Below, one piece after another: positions 1 through 8,397 of a stretch of DNA of 64,000 nucleotides. The notes under the pieces were generated by a model, which saw only the letters and a program-made list of their open reading frames with translations, made no database searches and was not told where the DNA came from. The translations under genes and the position numbers were made by a program. The stretch's first letter is position 1; every line of letters starts with the position of its first letter. Origin of the DNA: an uncultured Burkholderiales bacterium (GTDB lineage: Bacteria; Pseudomonadota; Gammaproteobacteria; Burkholderiales; Burkholderiaceae_C); the NCBI GenBank assembly GCA_903864315.1, contig CAIPFK010000152.1, positions 1-64,000 on the forward strand, written 5' to 3'.

Positions 1-1259
1 AACTTGCTCCAACACTTGAACTGCAAAACCACAAAGACGAAGATATTCAAGGCCATCAAGGCTTCAATGATTTGGAATGCCCACCCCAACCCTCGAACTT
101 TGGGCTGATTCAAACTGACACCAGCTGTGACCGCAGGACTGATGGGTTCGAGGTGTTTCAAGGTGGCATCCAACTCTTGTATGGATTTGGCAAGTGGTGC
201 GATGAAGGCTTCGTAGTTCAAGGCGTAATACTCATCCCGGGTTCGCGGCTTGGACAAGCCTTGAAAGTGGGGAGCCACGTCTTCTACCTCTTGCGCAATG
301 AAGCCCAAGCGTGCATTGCCAGACGACTTCATGGTGAAGGCCTTGGGTTTCAATTGCCGCACAAAATTAAGCCCCAGAGTTGAAGGCCGGATGTTGTCCT
401 TCAATCTGCCATCTGACGTGGTGAACCAAGACGCCAAATTCCCCAGGTGCAGGTGGACCAAGTTCGCATCCCCAATCACCATCTTGCTGTTTTGTGCAGT
501 GGCGTTGGCCCCCAGATTGATGGCATTGTTGAGAACGCTGACAGGCACGGCGGCATTCGCACCCAATGCAATCAGACCACTGAATAGATTCGCCGATCTC
601 GCACTGATGCCAGACAGCGCACCCTCGTAATAACTGGTCTGGATCGCAGGAAAATCCTTGTCAACATCCCAAACCAATTGATATCCATTCTCGATCGACC
701 ATCTCCGCATGGCCAGGGACAAGGATTCATCGTCCAAACGAATTTCAAAACGCCCTTGACTTTGAGCCTCAACTGGGCCTTTCTCCGTGTTGATCATGGG
801 AGATTTTGGGAATGTCTGACCCGTTCGAGCAACTGGGGCAGCATAGTTCTGCGTCACTTGATCTTGACCAAGGGCATTTGAATTCAAAGGTTTTTCTTGT
901 GTGGAAGGTCTTTGACCAACGATGAGTAGCTTGTTATCTATGAGCTCCCAAGTGAATTGATATTTTTTTGAAAAATCAGTCAACACATTCAATACATAGG
1001 CATCTGAATAATTCCAACGTGTTAACACGTTTGGATCCACGTCCATGAACAACACCTTGACGTCTTGAGGAATGATCTTCTTGAGTGCATTGGCCAAGTT
1101 CATCTGGCCAGATCCATTGAATTTATCGCTCAAAAATGCTGGTGAGCCATAGGACAATTGGTTTGATGCATGGGCGTATTGATTGGCAACTGTCAGCATC
1201 AACAACAGAGTCTGGACAATCTTGTGTATTTTTTTGCAACAAAAATTGCGCTCTTGCAT
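1..1259 (-). CDS. TcpQ-domain / S74 intramolecular-chaperone chimeric membrane protein (3' end cut by window edge)
   Basis: The reading frame is open from the ATG at 1259 to the left edge, 419 residues without a stop. I read it from the reverse strand. Order of parts: signal-like hydrophobic stretch (about 14-30, ending AHA); a secretin-N0/PilL_N-like domain (about 50-116); a TcpQ-type domain (about 170-212, with WSIENGYQLVWDVD); a region rich in short beta-type repeats (215-280); a peptidase-S74 chaperone domain (281-370) with TSDGRLKDNI and LGFIAQEVEDVAP; then a membrane helix at about 393-413. Ser282 and Lys287 have the five-residue spacing of the autocatalytic Ser-Lys pair known in phage endosialidase chaperones and in MYRF. 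AGGGG sits 7 nt before the start. Domain assignments come from motif recall; the fusion itself is read directly. Function is unknown. One inference is a trimeric periplasmic protein that cleaves itself away from its C-terminal membrane anchor. Confidence 0.8.
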   Translation of the reverse strand, partial: MQERNFCCKKIHKIVQTLLLMLTVANQYAHASNQLSYGSPAFLSDKFNGSGQMNLANALKKIIPQDVKVLFMDVDPNVLTRWNYSDAYVLNVLTDFSKKYQFTWELIDNKLLIVGQRPSTQEKPLNSNALGQDQVTQNYAAPVARTGQTFPKSPMINTEKGPVEAQSQGRFEIRLDDESLSLAMRRWSIENGYQLVWDVDKDFPAIQTSYYEGALSGISARSANLFSGLIALGANAAVPVSVLNNAINLGANATAQNSKMVIGDANLVHLHLGNLASWFTTSDGRLKDNIRPSTLGLNFVRQLKPKAFTMKSSGNARLGFIAQEVEDVAPHFQGLSKPRTRDEYYALNYEAFIAPLAKSIQELDATLKHLEPISPAVTAGVSLNQPKVRGLGWAFQIIEALMALNIFVFVVLQFKCWSK

Positions 1260-1387
1260 CCCTTGGCCCCTATGATGTTCAATTTCACTCTTACTCAATT
1301 CAGGCCTATCGACATCAATTGACGCTTAGAAAAACCATGCGTTGTATTCTGCTCAATAATCAACACTAAAAATGTATTTTGCGAATG

Positions 1388-1414
1388 ATTAGTGGTACTT
1401 TTTACCTCTAATTT
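1388..1414. promoter_or_regulatory. Third, weaker copy of the shared palindromic motif
   Basis: Arms GGTA (1394-1397) and TACC (1403-1406) are separated by 5 nt and preceded by TTAGT. Length, arm bases, the TTAG flank and the trailing AATTT match the two better copies at 4583 and 6094, but the central A-tract is replaced by CTTTT. It lies about 130 nt upstream of the TcpQ/S74 gene start (1259) and upstream of a possible small gene at 1531. This is a regulatory site by inference only. Confidence 0.4.
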
Positions 1415-1530
1415 GGAAACTGATTATTGTTATAGAAATTAGAATGACTTTGTCCCTGTCGCAGGTCGGTGAACCATGGACTTCTTGAGTATTGAAATTT
1501 CAGATCTCTACGCGCGAGTGAAAATAAGGC

Positions 1531-1761
1531 ATGAAGAATGTCTATAGCCATGAAAGCCATCAAACGCAGTCAATGCACATGCGTGTTAAAAACCCTCAAT
1601 CCTCGTCAATGGATGAACGAGAGCTGAAGAGAATCCAAGAGGTGTTTGAGCGGATTTGGCTTGGGGGTATGCCTAACGCCCATCGGTCTTTAGAGACAAC
1701 TCAAGAACCCTCAGTAATGGAACAGATTCAACAGATCTTGACGATTGATGGGCTTGATTAA
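1531..1761 (+). CDS. possible small protein, 76 aa
   Basis: An ATG frame preceded by a weak AAGG-like ribosome site encodes a hydrophilic, mainly helical 76-residue product with a charged segment (DERELKRIQEVFERIW). It runs toward the response regulator gene and its last 51 nt overlap the 3' end of that gene on the other strand. I recognise no family. It could be a real small gene of the AT-rich block or a chance frame. The codons look reasonable and no other gene covers 1260-1710. Confidence 0.3.
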   Translation: MKNVYSHESHQTQSMHMRVKNPQSSSMDERELKRIQEVFERIWLGGMPNAHRSLETTQEPSVMEQIQQILTIDGLD

Positions 1762-2067
1762 AATGTCATCAAAACCAGAAGACAGTATTTCCTTCGTTTG
1801 CGCTTTCATGGCGTGGGCTGTGTAGGCGAATATTTTGATTCCCAATAGGTTTGCATTTGAGCGAATCGACTTGCAAACATCGATTCCACTGATTTTAGGC
1901 AGTGAAATGTCGAGCAAAACATAATCGTACTTGGTCTGCGATAAAAGTTTGAGCGCTTGGCTGCCATCAGCGCATTCGCTCACTTCGTACTTTTCTCGAC
2001 CTAAAATCAAGCCTGGCAACATGCGATTGGCCAAATCATCATCAACCACCAAAACAGTCTTGATCAT
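1711..2067 (-). CDS. single-domain response regulator (CheY-like receiver)
   Basis: A 118-residue protein made only of a receiver domain. The acidic pocket Asp9-Asp10-Asp11, the phospho-acceptor Asp53 (in LLDISLP), Thr83 and Lys105 (IKPI) are all present. There is no output domain, so it must act by protein contact, possibly as a relay from the kinase encoded just upstream. Its ATG overlaps the stop of the sensor kinase by 4 bp (ATGA), so the two are translationally coupled and form a two-component pair. The direct target cannot be told from sequence. Confidence 0.9.
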   Translation of the reverse strand: MIKTVLVVDDDLANRMLPGLILGREKYEVSECADGSQALKLLSQTKYDYVLLDISLPKISGIDVCKSIRSNANLLGIKIFAYTAHAMKAQTKEILSSGFDDILIKPINRQDLLNLFHY

Positions 2068-3815
2068 TTTTCCTCCATTGTCTGAATAGGAATTGTGAAA
2101 TAAAAGGTACTTCCAACGTTGCTGGCTGAATTAAAGTTAATTTCACCCCCCATCAGAGCCACCAACTTTTGTGTCAAGGCCAAGCCCATACCCGAACCAC
2201 CGTGAACACGGGTGATGAAATCTTCGTTTTGCCAAAACTTCTCAAAAACATGCGAATGCATTTCTTCAGGAATGCCATGGCCATTGTCTTTAATTGCAAA
2301 ATAGATAGAGTGGATGTCCTTGAGGTAATGAATTGACAAAACAATACCTCCCCCCTCTTTGCTAAACTTAATGGCGTTGTCTAGGAGGTTATTGAGTATT
2401 CGCCTCAAATTCAGTTCATCAAGGCATACCAGTGGAGGACAGTTGTCATCGTATTCAAATATCAATTCTAAATTTTTAGTACTGGTGCGACTGCGATGCG
2501 TTTGACACACATCATCAATGACTTGTTTTAAATTGAAAATTTCGTTTTGCAATATCATTCGACCCGATTCAACTTGGGTCAAATCCAACAGCATATTGAC
2601 CAATTTCAACAAATGGCGACTACTCTCATCAATGATTTGGGCAGGAAATTGAATCATGGGCTCTTGAGATGTGTAATGAATGTATTCAGCGTACCCAATG
2701 ATGCCGTTCAATGGCGTTCTTAGCTCGTGTGAAATTGATGACAAAAATTCAGATTTGTGTTTATTGGCTTTCGTCACCTCATGGTTACTTTTTATCAAAT
2801 CCAAATTCAGTAGTGCTAAACGATTCAAATACTCAACATTTGAAATCAAAAAAGCAATGGTGATCAGAGTGATCAAAACAGCAATCCCGTAGAAAATGGC
2901 TTTATGCCAGTTCGAGTCCGAACTCAGTTCCTCCACCTGTTGCCCCACAATGGTCACCAAGGGTTGATTGGATATCCTCTCAAATGCGTAGATGCGTTTG
3001 ACACCATCAAATAACTGATTGGAAGTGAATGTTCCTTCCAATTTATCGCCGACGTCCAGCGGAAAATTCACCATGGTATTTTCAACCGAATTAATCACCG
3101 TTGAACCAATTTGTATGGCCCTGGGCACACCATCCAAGCCAAACAGGGCAACAACGCCTTTATCACCAAGATCAATGCTCTTGTAAAAGTCAGTCAAATA
3201 ATTGGGGTTAAAGGAAACAACCGTCACCCCTGCAAAATCACCTTTTGCATCATCAATTCTTCGAGTCAGTTGAATAGAAAGTTTTTTACTGACACGCCCA
3301 ATGACAGGCTTGCTTACAAAAACGCCAAATGGGTAAATTTCTTTGTGTATCCTAAAGTGTTCGCGATCTGACAAATTCACTTTGGGCGGATTGGTCAGAT
3401 TAGAGAAAACATAATCCCCTGATGCGTCAATGATTCCTATTTGATTGATGAATCGGGTATCGATGACGCCATGATCAAAATAGTCGCTCAATGTTTTGTA
3501 CTTCAAATCGACACCATTCTCACGATGGAATTTGATGATTCTCAACACCTGATCTGATGTACTGATGGTCTGCTCTGTATGAGCCTTGAAACTCTTGGTG
3601 AGATTTTGTAAATTCAAGATGCCTTTTCTCAACACGAGCTGTTGATCAGCACTGACAGTGACATACGCTGCACCCCAAATGGCAACCAATAGCAAGGCCG
3701 TGATAAAGACTAGAAATCTCACCTTGGGTTGACCAGCCAACTTGCTAAATTTGAAAGGCAAGGCCTTCATTGAAAATTTACCACCGGGCAATTGAACCTT
3801 AATTTGCTCAAGCAT
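2064..3815 (-). CDS. membrane sensor histidine kinase with periplasmic Cache-type domain
   Basis: A 583-residue kinase from the ATG at 3815; a TTG at 3830 would add five residues. Two membrane helices (about 33-52 and 306-325) enclose a roughly 250-residue periplasmic region with dCache-like features. The cytoplasmic part has the H box SHELRTPLNGIIGY (phospho-acceptor His near 363), an N box (NNLLDNAIKFS), G1 (DNGHGI) and G2 (GSGMGLAL), so it is a HisKA plus HATPase_c kinase. It has no receiver or Hpt domain of its own; the receiver is the separate downstream gene that overlaps it by 4 bp. The ligand is unknown. The winged-helix gene lies 131 nt upstream in the same orientation, so the three may be cotranscribed. 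Confidence 0.92.
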   Translation of the reverse strand: MLEQIKVQLPGGKFSMKALPFKFSKLAGQPKVRFLVFITALLLVAIWGAAYVTVSADQQLVLRKGILNLQNLTKSFKAHTEQTISTSDQVLRIIKFHRENGVDLKYKTLSDYFDHGVIDTRFINQIGIIDASGDYVFSNLTNPPKVNLSDREHFRIHKEIYPFGVFVSKPVIGRVSKKLSIQLTRRIDDAKGDFAGVTVVSFNPNYLTDFYKSIDLGDKGVVALFGLDGVPRAIQIGSTVINSVENTMVNFPLDVGDKLEGTFTSNQLFDGVKRIYAFERISNQPLVTIVGQQVEELSSDSNWHKAIFYGIAVLITLITIAFLISNVEYLNRLALLNLDLIKSNHEVTKANKHKSEFLSSISHELRTPLNGIIGYAEYIHYTSQEPMIQFPAQIIDESSRHLLKLVNMLLDLTQVESGRMILQNEIFNLKQVIDDVCQTHRSRTSTKNLELIFEYDDNCPPLVCLDELNLRRILNNLLDNAIKFSKEGGGIVLSIHYLKDIHSIYFAIKDNGHGIPEEMHSHVFEKFWQNEDFITRVHGGSGMGLALTQKLVALMGGEINFNSASNVGSTFYFTIPIQTMEEK

Positions 3816-3946
3816 GATTCGAGCACTCAATGTTCACCGATTGCGCACATGGAATCAATCGATCCAATCGAATGGCCAATGCCTTTGGTTTGATAATCAT
3901 TTGGGTTATTGAGTGGAGATGATCAAAGAAGGTGATCGAACGATTT

Positions 3947-4552
3947 TTAAAATTGAAATGCAAACAAAGCAATTCTTTCGGCTTTGGTGAGCAAAGCACT
4001 TGGTTTCGTCAACTTGGCGGATGACTTGTTGTGCAAATAGTGATGCAAGTTATCCCGCAATGCTTGATGATTTTGATCGACCTGCGCAATGGCTTCGTGT
4101 TGTAAACCATTCATCTCCTTGATGTCGACCAAGTAATAGTGGGACCGCATGATGTAATGGATGCGCTCTGCATAGTTGATAATTTTTCGAATCAGCAAGT
4201 CAGTCGGTATCGCACACTTGGAGCGCATATCCTCACTCAATGAGACAAACTGTATCAGTCCCTCAGCATGAAAATCTTTCAATTTATTTCGAATTGATTT
4301 CTCGCTGATGCGATCGGTGCGGTAAATACTTTTAAGTGGCGTTGATTCGGTCAGCGGATTTGTTTGATTACAAAAGTAACTCAATAAATTCAAAAAGATA
4401 AAGCGTCCACTTGTCGTTTCCAATTCGGGTAAATTTTCATTTTCCCAATTTTGAATGGCCACGACGATCTGCAACATAGTTCTTATATTTTGAAACTGTT
4501 CCACTTCTTTTTTTGACTCCACATTGAATGTAAAGGTTGAATTTAATACCAT
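3947..4552 (-). CDS. winged-helix DNA-binding protein, candidate local regulator
   Basis: A 201-residue protein with a plausible winged helix-turn-helix at about 78-105 (RTDRISEKSIRNKLKDF, then AEGLIQFV), resembling MarR/PadR-type folds, followed by long helices that could dimerise. I do not recognise a named family. The strongest clue is position: a perfect palindrome lies 36 nt upstream of its ATG, and a close copy stands upstream of the DUF2063-DoxX operon. This suggests the protein represses or activates its own block. That link is inference; no binding residues can be tested by eye. Confidence 0.6.
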   Translation of the reverse strand: MVLNSTFTFNVESKKEVEQFQNIRTMLQIVVAIQNWENENLPELETTSGRFIFLNLLSYFCNQTNPLTESTPLKSIYRTDRISEKSIRNKLKDFHAEGLIQFVSLSEDMRSKCAIPTDLLIRKIINYAERIHYIMRSHYYLVDIKEMNGLQHEAIAQVDQNHQALRDNLHHYLHNKSSAKLTKPSALLTKAERIALFAFQF

Positions 4553-4582
4553 TCAAATTCGACGGACAATGGATGCTCACTT

Positions 4583-4608
4583 TTTAGTGGCAAAAATTGC
4601 CATCAATT
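4583..4608. promoter_or_regulatory. palindromic operator candidate, copy 1
   Basis: The core TGGCAAAAATTGCCA at 4588-4602 is a perfect inverted repeat with a 3-nt centre. With its flanks (TTTAG before, TCAATT after) 23 of 26 positions equal the copy at 6094. It sits between the doxX stop codon and the winged-helix gene start. On the minus strand a TATAAA hexamer (4607-4612) lies directly upstream, so a protein bound here would cover the expected transcription start. Confidence 0.6.
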
Positions 4609-5127
4609 TATACCTTGATCTGATCCAAAGTGGTTATAGGTTTTATAAGCTAATTCTTTGAGTCGATCGCAATGCATGTACCCGCATTTAGAGGTCATCA
4701 AAAGCAACAACAGCAATCCCCAGTGCAAATGATCATGCAAGGCAAGAGACGTCTCTTTTAAAACGCCATAGTATGAATAGAGGGCAAGCGCATTGATCAC
4801 AAAAAGTCCCAACGCAGACATCCTGCTCCAAAATCCAAGAACCAAAAGAAGGGAGAAACCCATCTCACCTGCTGTAATCATCACAGCCGCCCACCCTGGA
4901 TCGAGAAACGGCACTTGGTATTGATCGGCGAAAAGAAACAGCGTTGAACTCCAATTTTGAATTTTGGACCAGCCTGAAGTGAAGAAAATGTTGGCAATAT
5001 AGAGCCGGACCAACAACTCCGCCAGAGAATAAATCCATTTTCTGAGTTCATTTGATTTTTCCTGTTTCAACTGAATCTGACTGTATTCATATAGATTGAG
5101 TTTTAAGGGTTGCTGAAGTGTGTCCAT
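4603..5127 (-). CDS. DoxX family membrane protein
   Basis: A 174-residue protein from the ATG at 5127. I chose that start because AAGGGA precedes it and because a longer GTG/TTG frame would run into the upstream gene. Four hydrophobic segments follow a polar N-terminus of about 35 residues. The first helix region has the typical DoxX pattern of an arginine-bearing helix (LLVRLYIANIFFTSGWSKI). DoxX proteins are small quinone-interacting or redox-related membrane proteins, and they often accompany DUF2063 genes in copper and metallophore (buf/hvf) operons. Here the DUF2063 gene is 13 nt upstream, so the pair is one operon. Confidence 0.8.
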   Translation of the reverse strand: MDTLQQPLKLNLYEYSQIQLKQEKSNELRKWIYSLAELLVRLYIANIFFTSGWSKIQNWSSTLFLFADQYQVPFLDPGWAAVMITAGEMGFSLLLVLGFWSRMSALGLFVINALALYSYYGVLKETSLALHDHLHWGLLLLLLMTSKCGYMHCDRLKELAYKTYNHFGSDQGIN

Positions 5128-5140
5128 GAGAGTACATCCC

Positions 5141-5926
5141 TTAGTTGACAGAAATATTCTTGACCAGCAAACCAGCTTTTGACCATGACACCAAACAGTC
5201 AACCGCCCATTGATTCCAATTGTCCATTTTTATTTTTGACTTGCGTTTGACTTGCTTGAAGGAATCAACGAAATTGTGATTTCTTGCCACTGCTTTGATT
5301 AATTCATATTCAATCAACGGAATACATCTCCATTGACTGCTGAGATTTAAATCTCTCCAAACCAAGATTTTTTGCGCTTTTCGTACGGGTTGAATGGCCG
5401 TGATGTTCGCTGTCGATCGCATGGATTCCCAAAGTTGAGGCGCATTCCACTTGCAAGACAGTAGCGTCACCGATGAATGCACATACAAGACCATGTCTTG
5501 ACAATCTTGGGGCGTCTTCACTTGAAGTTCCTCCAAGTTCCATGAGCTGGCGTTCTGTGCGGCCAGACTGTAATGCAATGCCCATTCCAACTCAGCGAGT
5601 TCGATGAGCCAATTCAAAGTGAATCCATCCTGAGTTTGCGCTAGAAATTTGGGGAAATGCGCACCAAACCATTGAATCGCTTTGCCGACGGCAAGATGGT
5701 GAGTTATAAAATCTTTGGCAAGTTCACCAAACTTGGCATCTCCAATCACTTGATGAGTTACTTCAAAAATCTCACTCAAAACCTTCGTTAAACTCAGATT
5801 GGTAGCAAATTCATCAATTGAATTGATATTTAACGCACCACACCCACTACCAGCGTCTTTTATTGCTGACTGTTTCTTCAAAAACCGTGCTTGAAACTGA
5901 GATTGCCTTTCTATCACATGCATCAT
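5141..5926 (-). CDS. DUF2063 (HvfC/BufC-like) protein
   Basis: 261 residues from the ATG at 5926, which has GGGAG 4 nt upstream; a TTG at 5929 is less likely. The stretch from about 45 to 130 matches the DUF2063 pattern, a helical domain around HFPKFLAQ and then ELAELEWALHYSL. In buf/hvf operons such proteins partner a MNIO (DUF692) enzyme that modifies cysteines of a small secreted peptide. Neither the MNIO gene nor the peptide gene is present beside it; only the DoxX gene follows. So its role here may be different. A copy of the block's palindromic motif lies about 170 nt upstream. Confidence 0.65.
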   Translation of the reverse strand: MMHVIERQSQFQARFLKKQSAIKDAGSGCGALNINSIDEFATNLSLTKVLSEIFEVTHQVIGDAKFGELAKDFITHHLAVGKAIQWFGAHFPKFLAQTQDGFTLNWLIELAELEWALHYSLAAQNASSWNLEELQVKTPQDCQDMVLYVHSSVTLLSCKWNAPQLWESMRSTANITAIQPVRKAQKILVWRDLNLSSQWRCIPLIEYELIKAVARNHNFVDSFKQVKRKSKIKMDNWNQWAVDCLVSWSKAGLLVKNISVN

Positions 5927-6093
5927 CAAACTCCCAGGTATTTGTATTCATGAATGATTTTTTGTCAATTGAAATTGAGTGATGGTGATGACGTGCCTAG
6001 AATCAAATACAAGTTATCTCTTGCTGTCGTCCAACTGCCATTGACATATTAATTTTCTGACGCCGACAGTACGAAGAAAAACGTCAAGCATTA

Positions 6094-6119
6094 TTTAGCG
6101 GTAAAAATTACCATCAATT
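6094..6119. promoter_or_regulatory. palindromic operator candidate, copy 2
   Basis: GGTAAAAATTACC at 6100-6112 is a perfect inverted repeat. The 26-nt stretch differs from copy 1 at 4583 by only three bases, and two of the three are compensating changes in the arms (GGC/GCC against GGT/ACC). That is what an operator under selection would show. It stands between the divergent DUF2063 gene (start 5926) and the gene at 6201. Confidence 0.6.
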
Positions 6120-6200
6120 ATTCAGTTTTTAACTCGTTTGATTTTTAAGCCATTTATATTGGCTTCTCGTTTCAACCGTGCAATACCAACTTTTACCAAC

Positions 6201-6788
6201 ATGTCTGAATTTCAAACCCATGGGACAAATGCAAGCATCAATGGACGAACAGCATCCGATGCAATTCATTCCAATATCTCTTCCTTTTTCAAAGGCGAAA
6301 AATACCACTCCTTCACACCACATTCGTTGTGCATAGTCAAACATATCAATGATCAATTGATCGGATATCTTGAATATTCAAGCTTTGTCTATGGGCACGA
6401 ATTTTTCCATGAATATTGTGTACTGCACTTTCAAGACAGCGAGCAACAATGGAGATGGTTGGCTTCCCCTTTGAACCGCGATCAAAGCCCCGCATTCATG
6501 GTTTTTTTGTCCAATGTGCATTGGTTTGTAACCCTACACATGCAACTCGATCTCACTCAATGCCAATTTGAATTGAAAGAATTTGAAAAAAAAGAGTTTT
6601 ATATTTACCCAGTGTGGGAACGCGTTAAAAAGAAGGTTGGTCTACCCAATGAAATAAACACTGGGGGACTTAAAACCAGCACGACTCAGCGTTTGATTCA
6701 AGGCACTATAGAAATATTGAAAAAATTCAATGGCATTGATCGAACAGGTAAAGGGATCAACACACCACCCATCAACGCCAGTGTTTAG
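6201..6788 (+). CDS. hypothetical protein
   Basis: A 195-residue soluble protein from the ATG at 6201; a TTG at 6138 would extend it by 21 residues. No Shine-Dalgarno sequence marks either start. The middle part is aromatic-rich (YGHEFFHEYCVLHF, then W-rich) and looks like a beta-type fold; the C-terminal third is basic. There is no signal peptide and no membrane segment. I recognise no family. It is divergent from the DUF2063-DoxX operon, shares the intergenic palindrome with it, and is AT-rich like that block, so it probably belongs to it. Confidence 0.55.
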   Translation: MSEFQTHGTNASINGRTASDAIHSNISSFFKGEKYHSFTPHSLCIVKHINDQLIGYLEYSSFVYGHEFFHEYCVLHFQDSEQQWRWLASPLNRDQSPAFMVFLSNVHWFVTLHMQLDLTQCQFELKEFEKKEFYIYPVWERVKKKVGLPNEINTGGLKTSTTQRLIQGTIEILKKFNGIDRTGKGINTPPINASV

Positions 6789-6842
6789 CAAAGAGGATGG
6801 GCAAGTGAAGGCGCTCTAGGCTTTGCCCATGGCCAGAACGGA

Positions 6843-8237
6843 TTAAAGGGGCTGAGCAATCAAGTCATGGCCTTGGGTGTCCAAGACCAATGCCTGCACG
6901 AAACCGCCCACTTTCAAGCGTTGACTCAAGCGTTTGGGGGCCAACAAATGAACCACGCCATCGATCTCTGGTGCATCCGCATAACTTCGCCCCACGCCGC
7001 CGTTCTTTCCTGAAGCAGGGGCGTGGTCGATCAAGACTTGCATGGTCTGACCGATTCTCGAGCGAAGTTTTTGTGTTGAAACTTCTTCTTGAACTTTCAT
7101 GAAGCGCGCTTGACGCTCCTCTCGCAATTCTTGGCTGAGCATGCCAGGAATTTCATTGGCCAATGCACCTTTGACAGGACTATAGGCAAAGCATCCTGCT
7201 CGGTCGATTTGAGCTTCACGGACAAAATCCAACAAATGCTGAAATTCGGCTTCTGTTTCCCCAGGGAAGCCTGCAATGAATGTGCTTCGAATGACCAACT
7301 GCGGGCATTCACGACGCCAGGCCTGGATACGCTCTAGATTTTTTTCACCATTGGCTGGACGCTTCATGCGAGACAATACATCGGTGTGACTGTGCTGAAA
7401 TGGCACATCCAAATACGGCAAGACTGCACCCGTGCTCATCAGTGGCATCAAGTCATCCACACTGGGATAAGGATACACATAGTGAAGGCGCACCCAAGCT
7501 CCATGTTCCTGGGCCAAAACAGACAACTCCCGCACCAACTCCAAGGTCTTGGTTTTGATGGGCCTGCCTTGCCAAAATCCAGTTTGGTATTTCAAGTCCA
7601 CGCCATACGCCGAGGTGTCTTGACTGATGATCAGCAACTCTTTGACACCTTGCTCAAACAACACCTGAGCCTCAGACAAAACGTCACCAATGGGCCTTGA
7701 GACCAAGTCTCCGCGCATGGACGGAATGATGCAAAAGGTACATCGGTGATTGCAACCCTCTGAGATTTTCAGATAGGCGTAATGCTTGGGTGTCAATTTG
7801 ATACCAGCAGGAGATATCACCTGCGGAGTCAAATCTAAAAATGGCTGCGGCACTTGTGGCAAAAACTCTTGGACGCGGGCCATCACTTCATCGGTCGCAT
7901 GCGGGCCCGTCACGGCCAGCACTTTGGGGTGAGTTTTGAGGACCAAGTTTTGGCCATCGTCGTCGGACTTGGCCCCTAGACATCCCGTGACGATGACTCG
8001 TCCATTTTCGGTCAAGGCTTGAGAAATGGTGTCCAAGCTCTCTTTGACGGCATCATCGATGAAACCGCATGTATTGACGATCACCAAGTCGGCACCTGCA
8101 AAGGTCTTGCTGGTGTCGTACCCTTGGGCGTTCAAGCGGGTGAGTATCAATTCCGAATCGGTCAAAGCCTTGGGGCAACCCAGACTCACAAAACCGATTT
8201 TTTTGGGCGATTGGACAGTAGTGAGAGCATCATTCAT
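6843..8237 (-). CDS. rimO: ribosomal protein S12 methylthiotransferase RimO
   Basis: 464 residues, the usual length. The enzyme adds a methylthio group to the beta-carbon of the conserved aspartate of ribosomal protein S12. The N-terminal UPF0004 domain carries the three cysteines of the auxiliary iron-sulfur cluster (Cys21, Cys57, Cys86). The radical-SAM motif is Cys162-x3-Cys166-x2-Cys169 in [14 protein letters not shown] domain closes the C-terminus. It stands alone between the unrecognised gene at 6201 (convergent) and phaR (same strand, 160 nt upstream). Confidence 0.96.
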   Translation of the reverse strand: MNDALTTVQSPKKIGFVSLGCPKALTDSELILTRLNAQGYDTSKTFAGADLVIVNTCGFIDDAVKESLDTISQALTENGRVIVTGCLGAKSDDDGQNLVLKTHPKVLAVTGPHATDEVMARVQEFLPQVPQPFLDLTPQVISPAGIKLTPKHYAYLKISEGCNHRCTFCIIPSMRGDLVSRPIGDVLSEAQVLFEQGVKELLIISQDTSAYGVDLKYQTGFWQGRPIKTKTLELVRELSVLAQEHGAWVRLHYVYPYPSVDDLMPLMSTGAVLPYLDVPFQHSHTDVLSRMKRPANGEKNLERIQAWRRECPQLVIRSTFIAGFPGETEAEFQHLLDFVREAQIDRAGCFAYSPVKGALANEIPGMLSQELREERQARFMKVQEEVSTQKLRSRIGQTMQVLIDHAPASGKNGGVGRSYADAPEIDGVVHLLAPKRLSQRLKVGGFVQALVLDTQGHDLIAQPL

Positions 8238-8397
8238 GCCGCTATTGTCGCTTTAATTGAGCCGAATTTCAGCAGGCAAATGCGGCAAAGACACTTCAAA
8301 TGATCAATAGACCTCAAAACACATCATTAAAATGCCTAAAACCATACAAGCACAAGGGTTTAGTGCTGTTCATTGAATGGAACTGGGCAAGGCGTGC

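Noticed and set aside
72-1369. Several plus-strand frames at the left edge
   Set aside because: They are antisense to the continuous TcpQ/S74 frame, which carries clear domain motifs.
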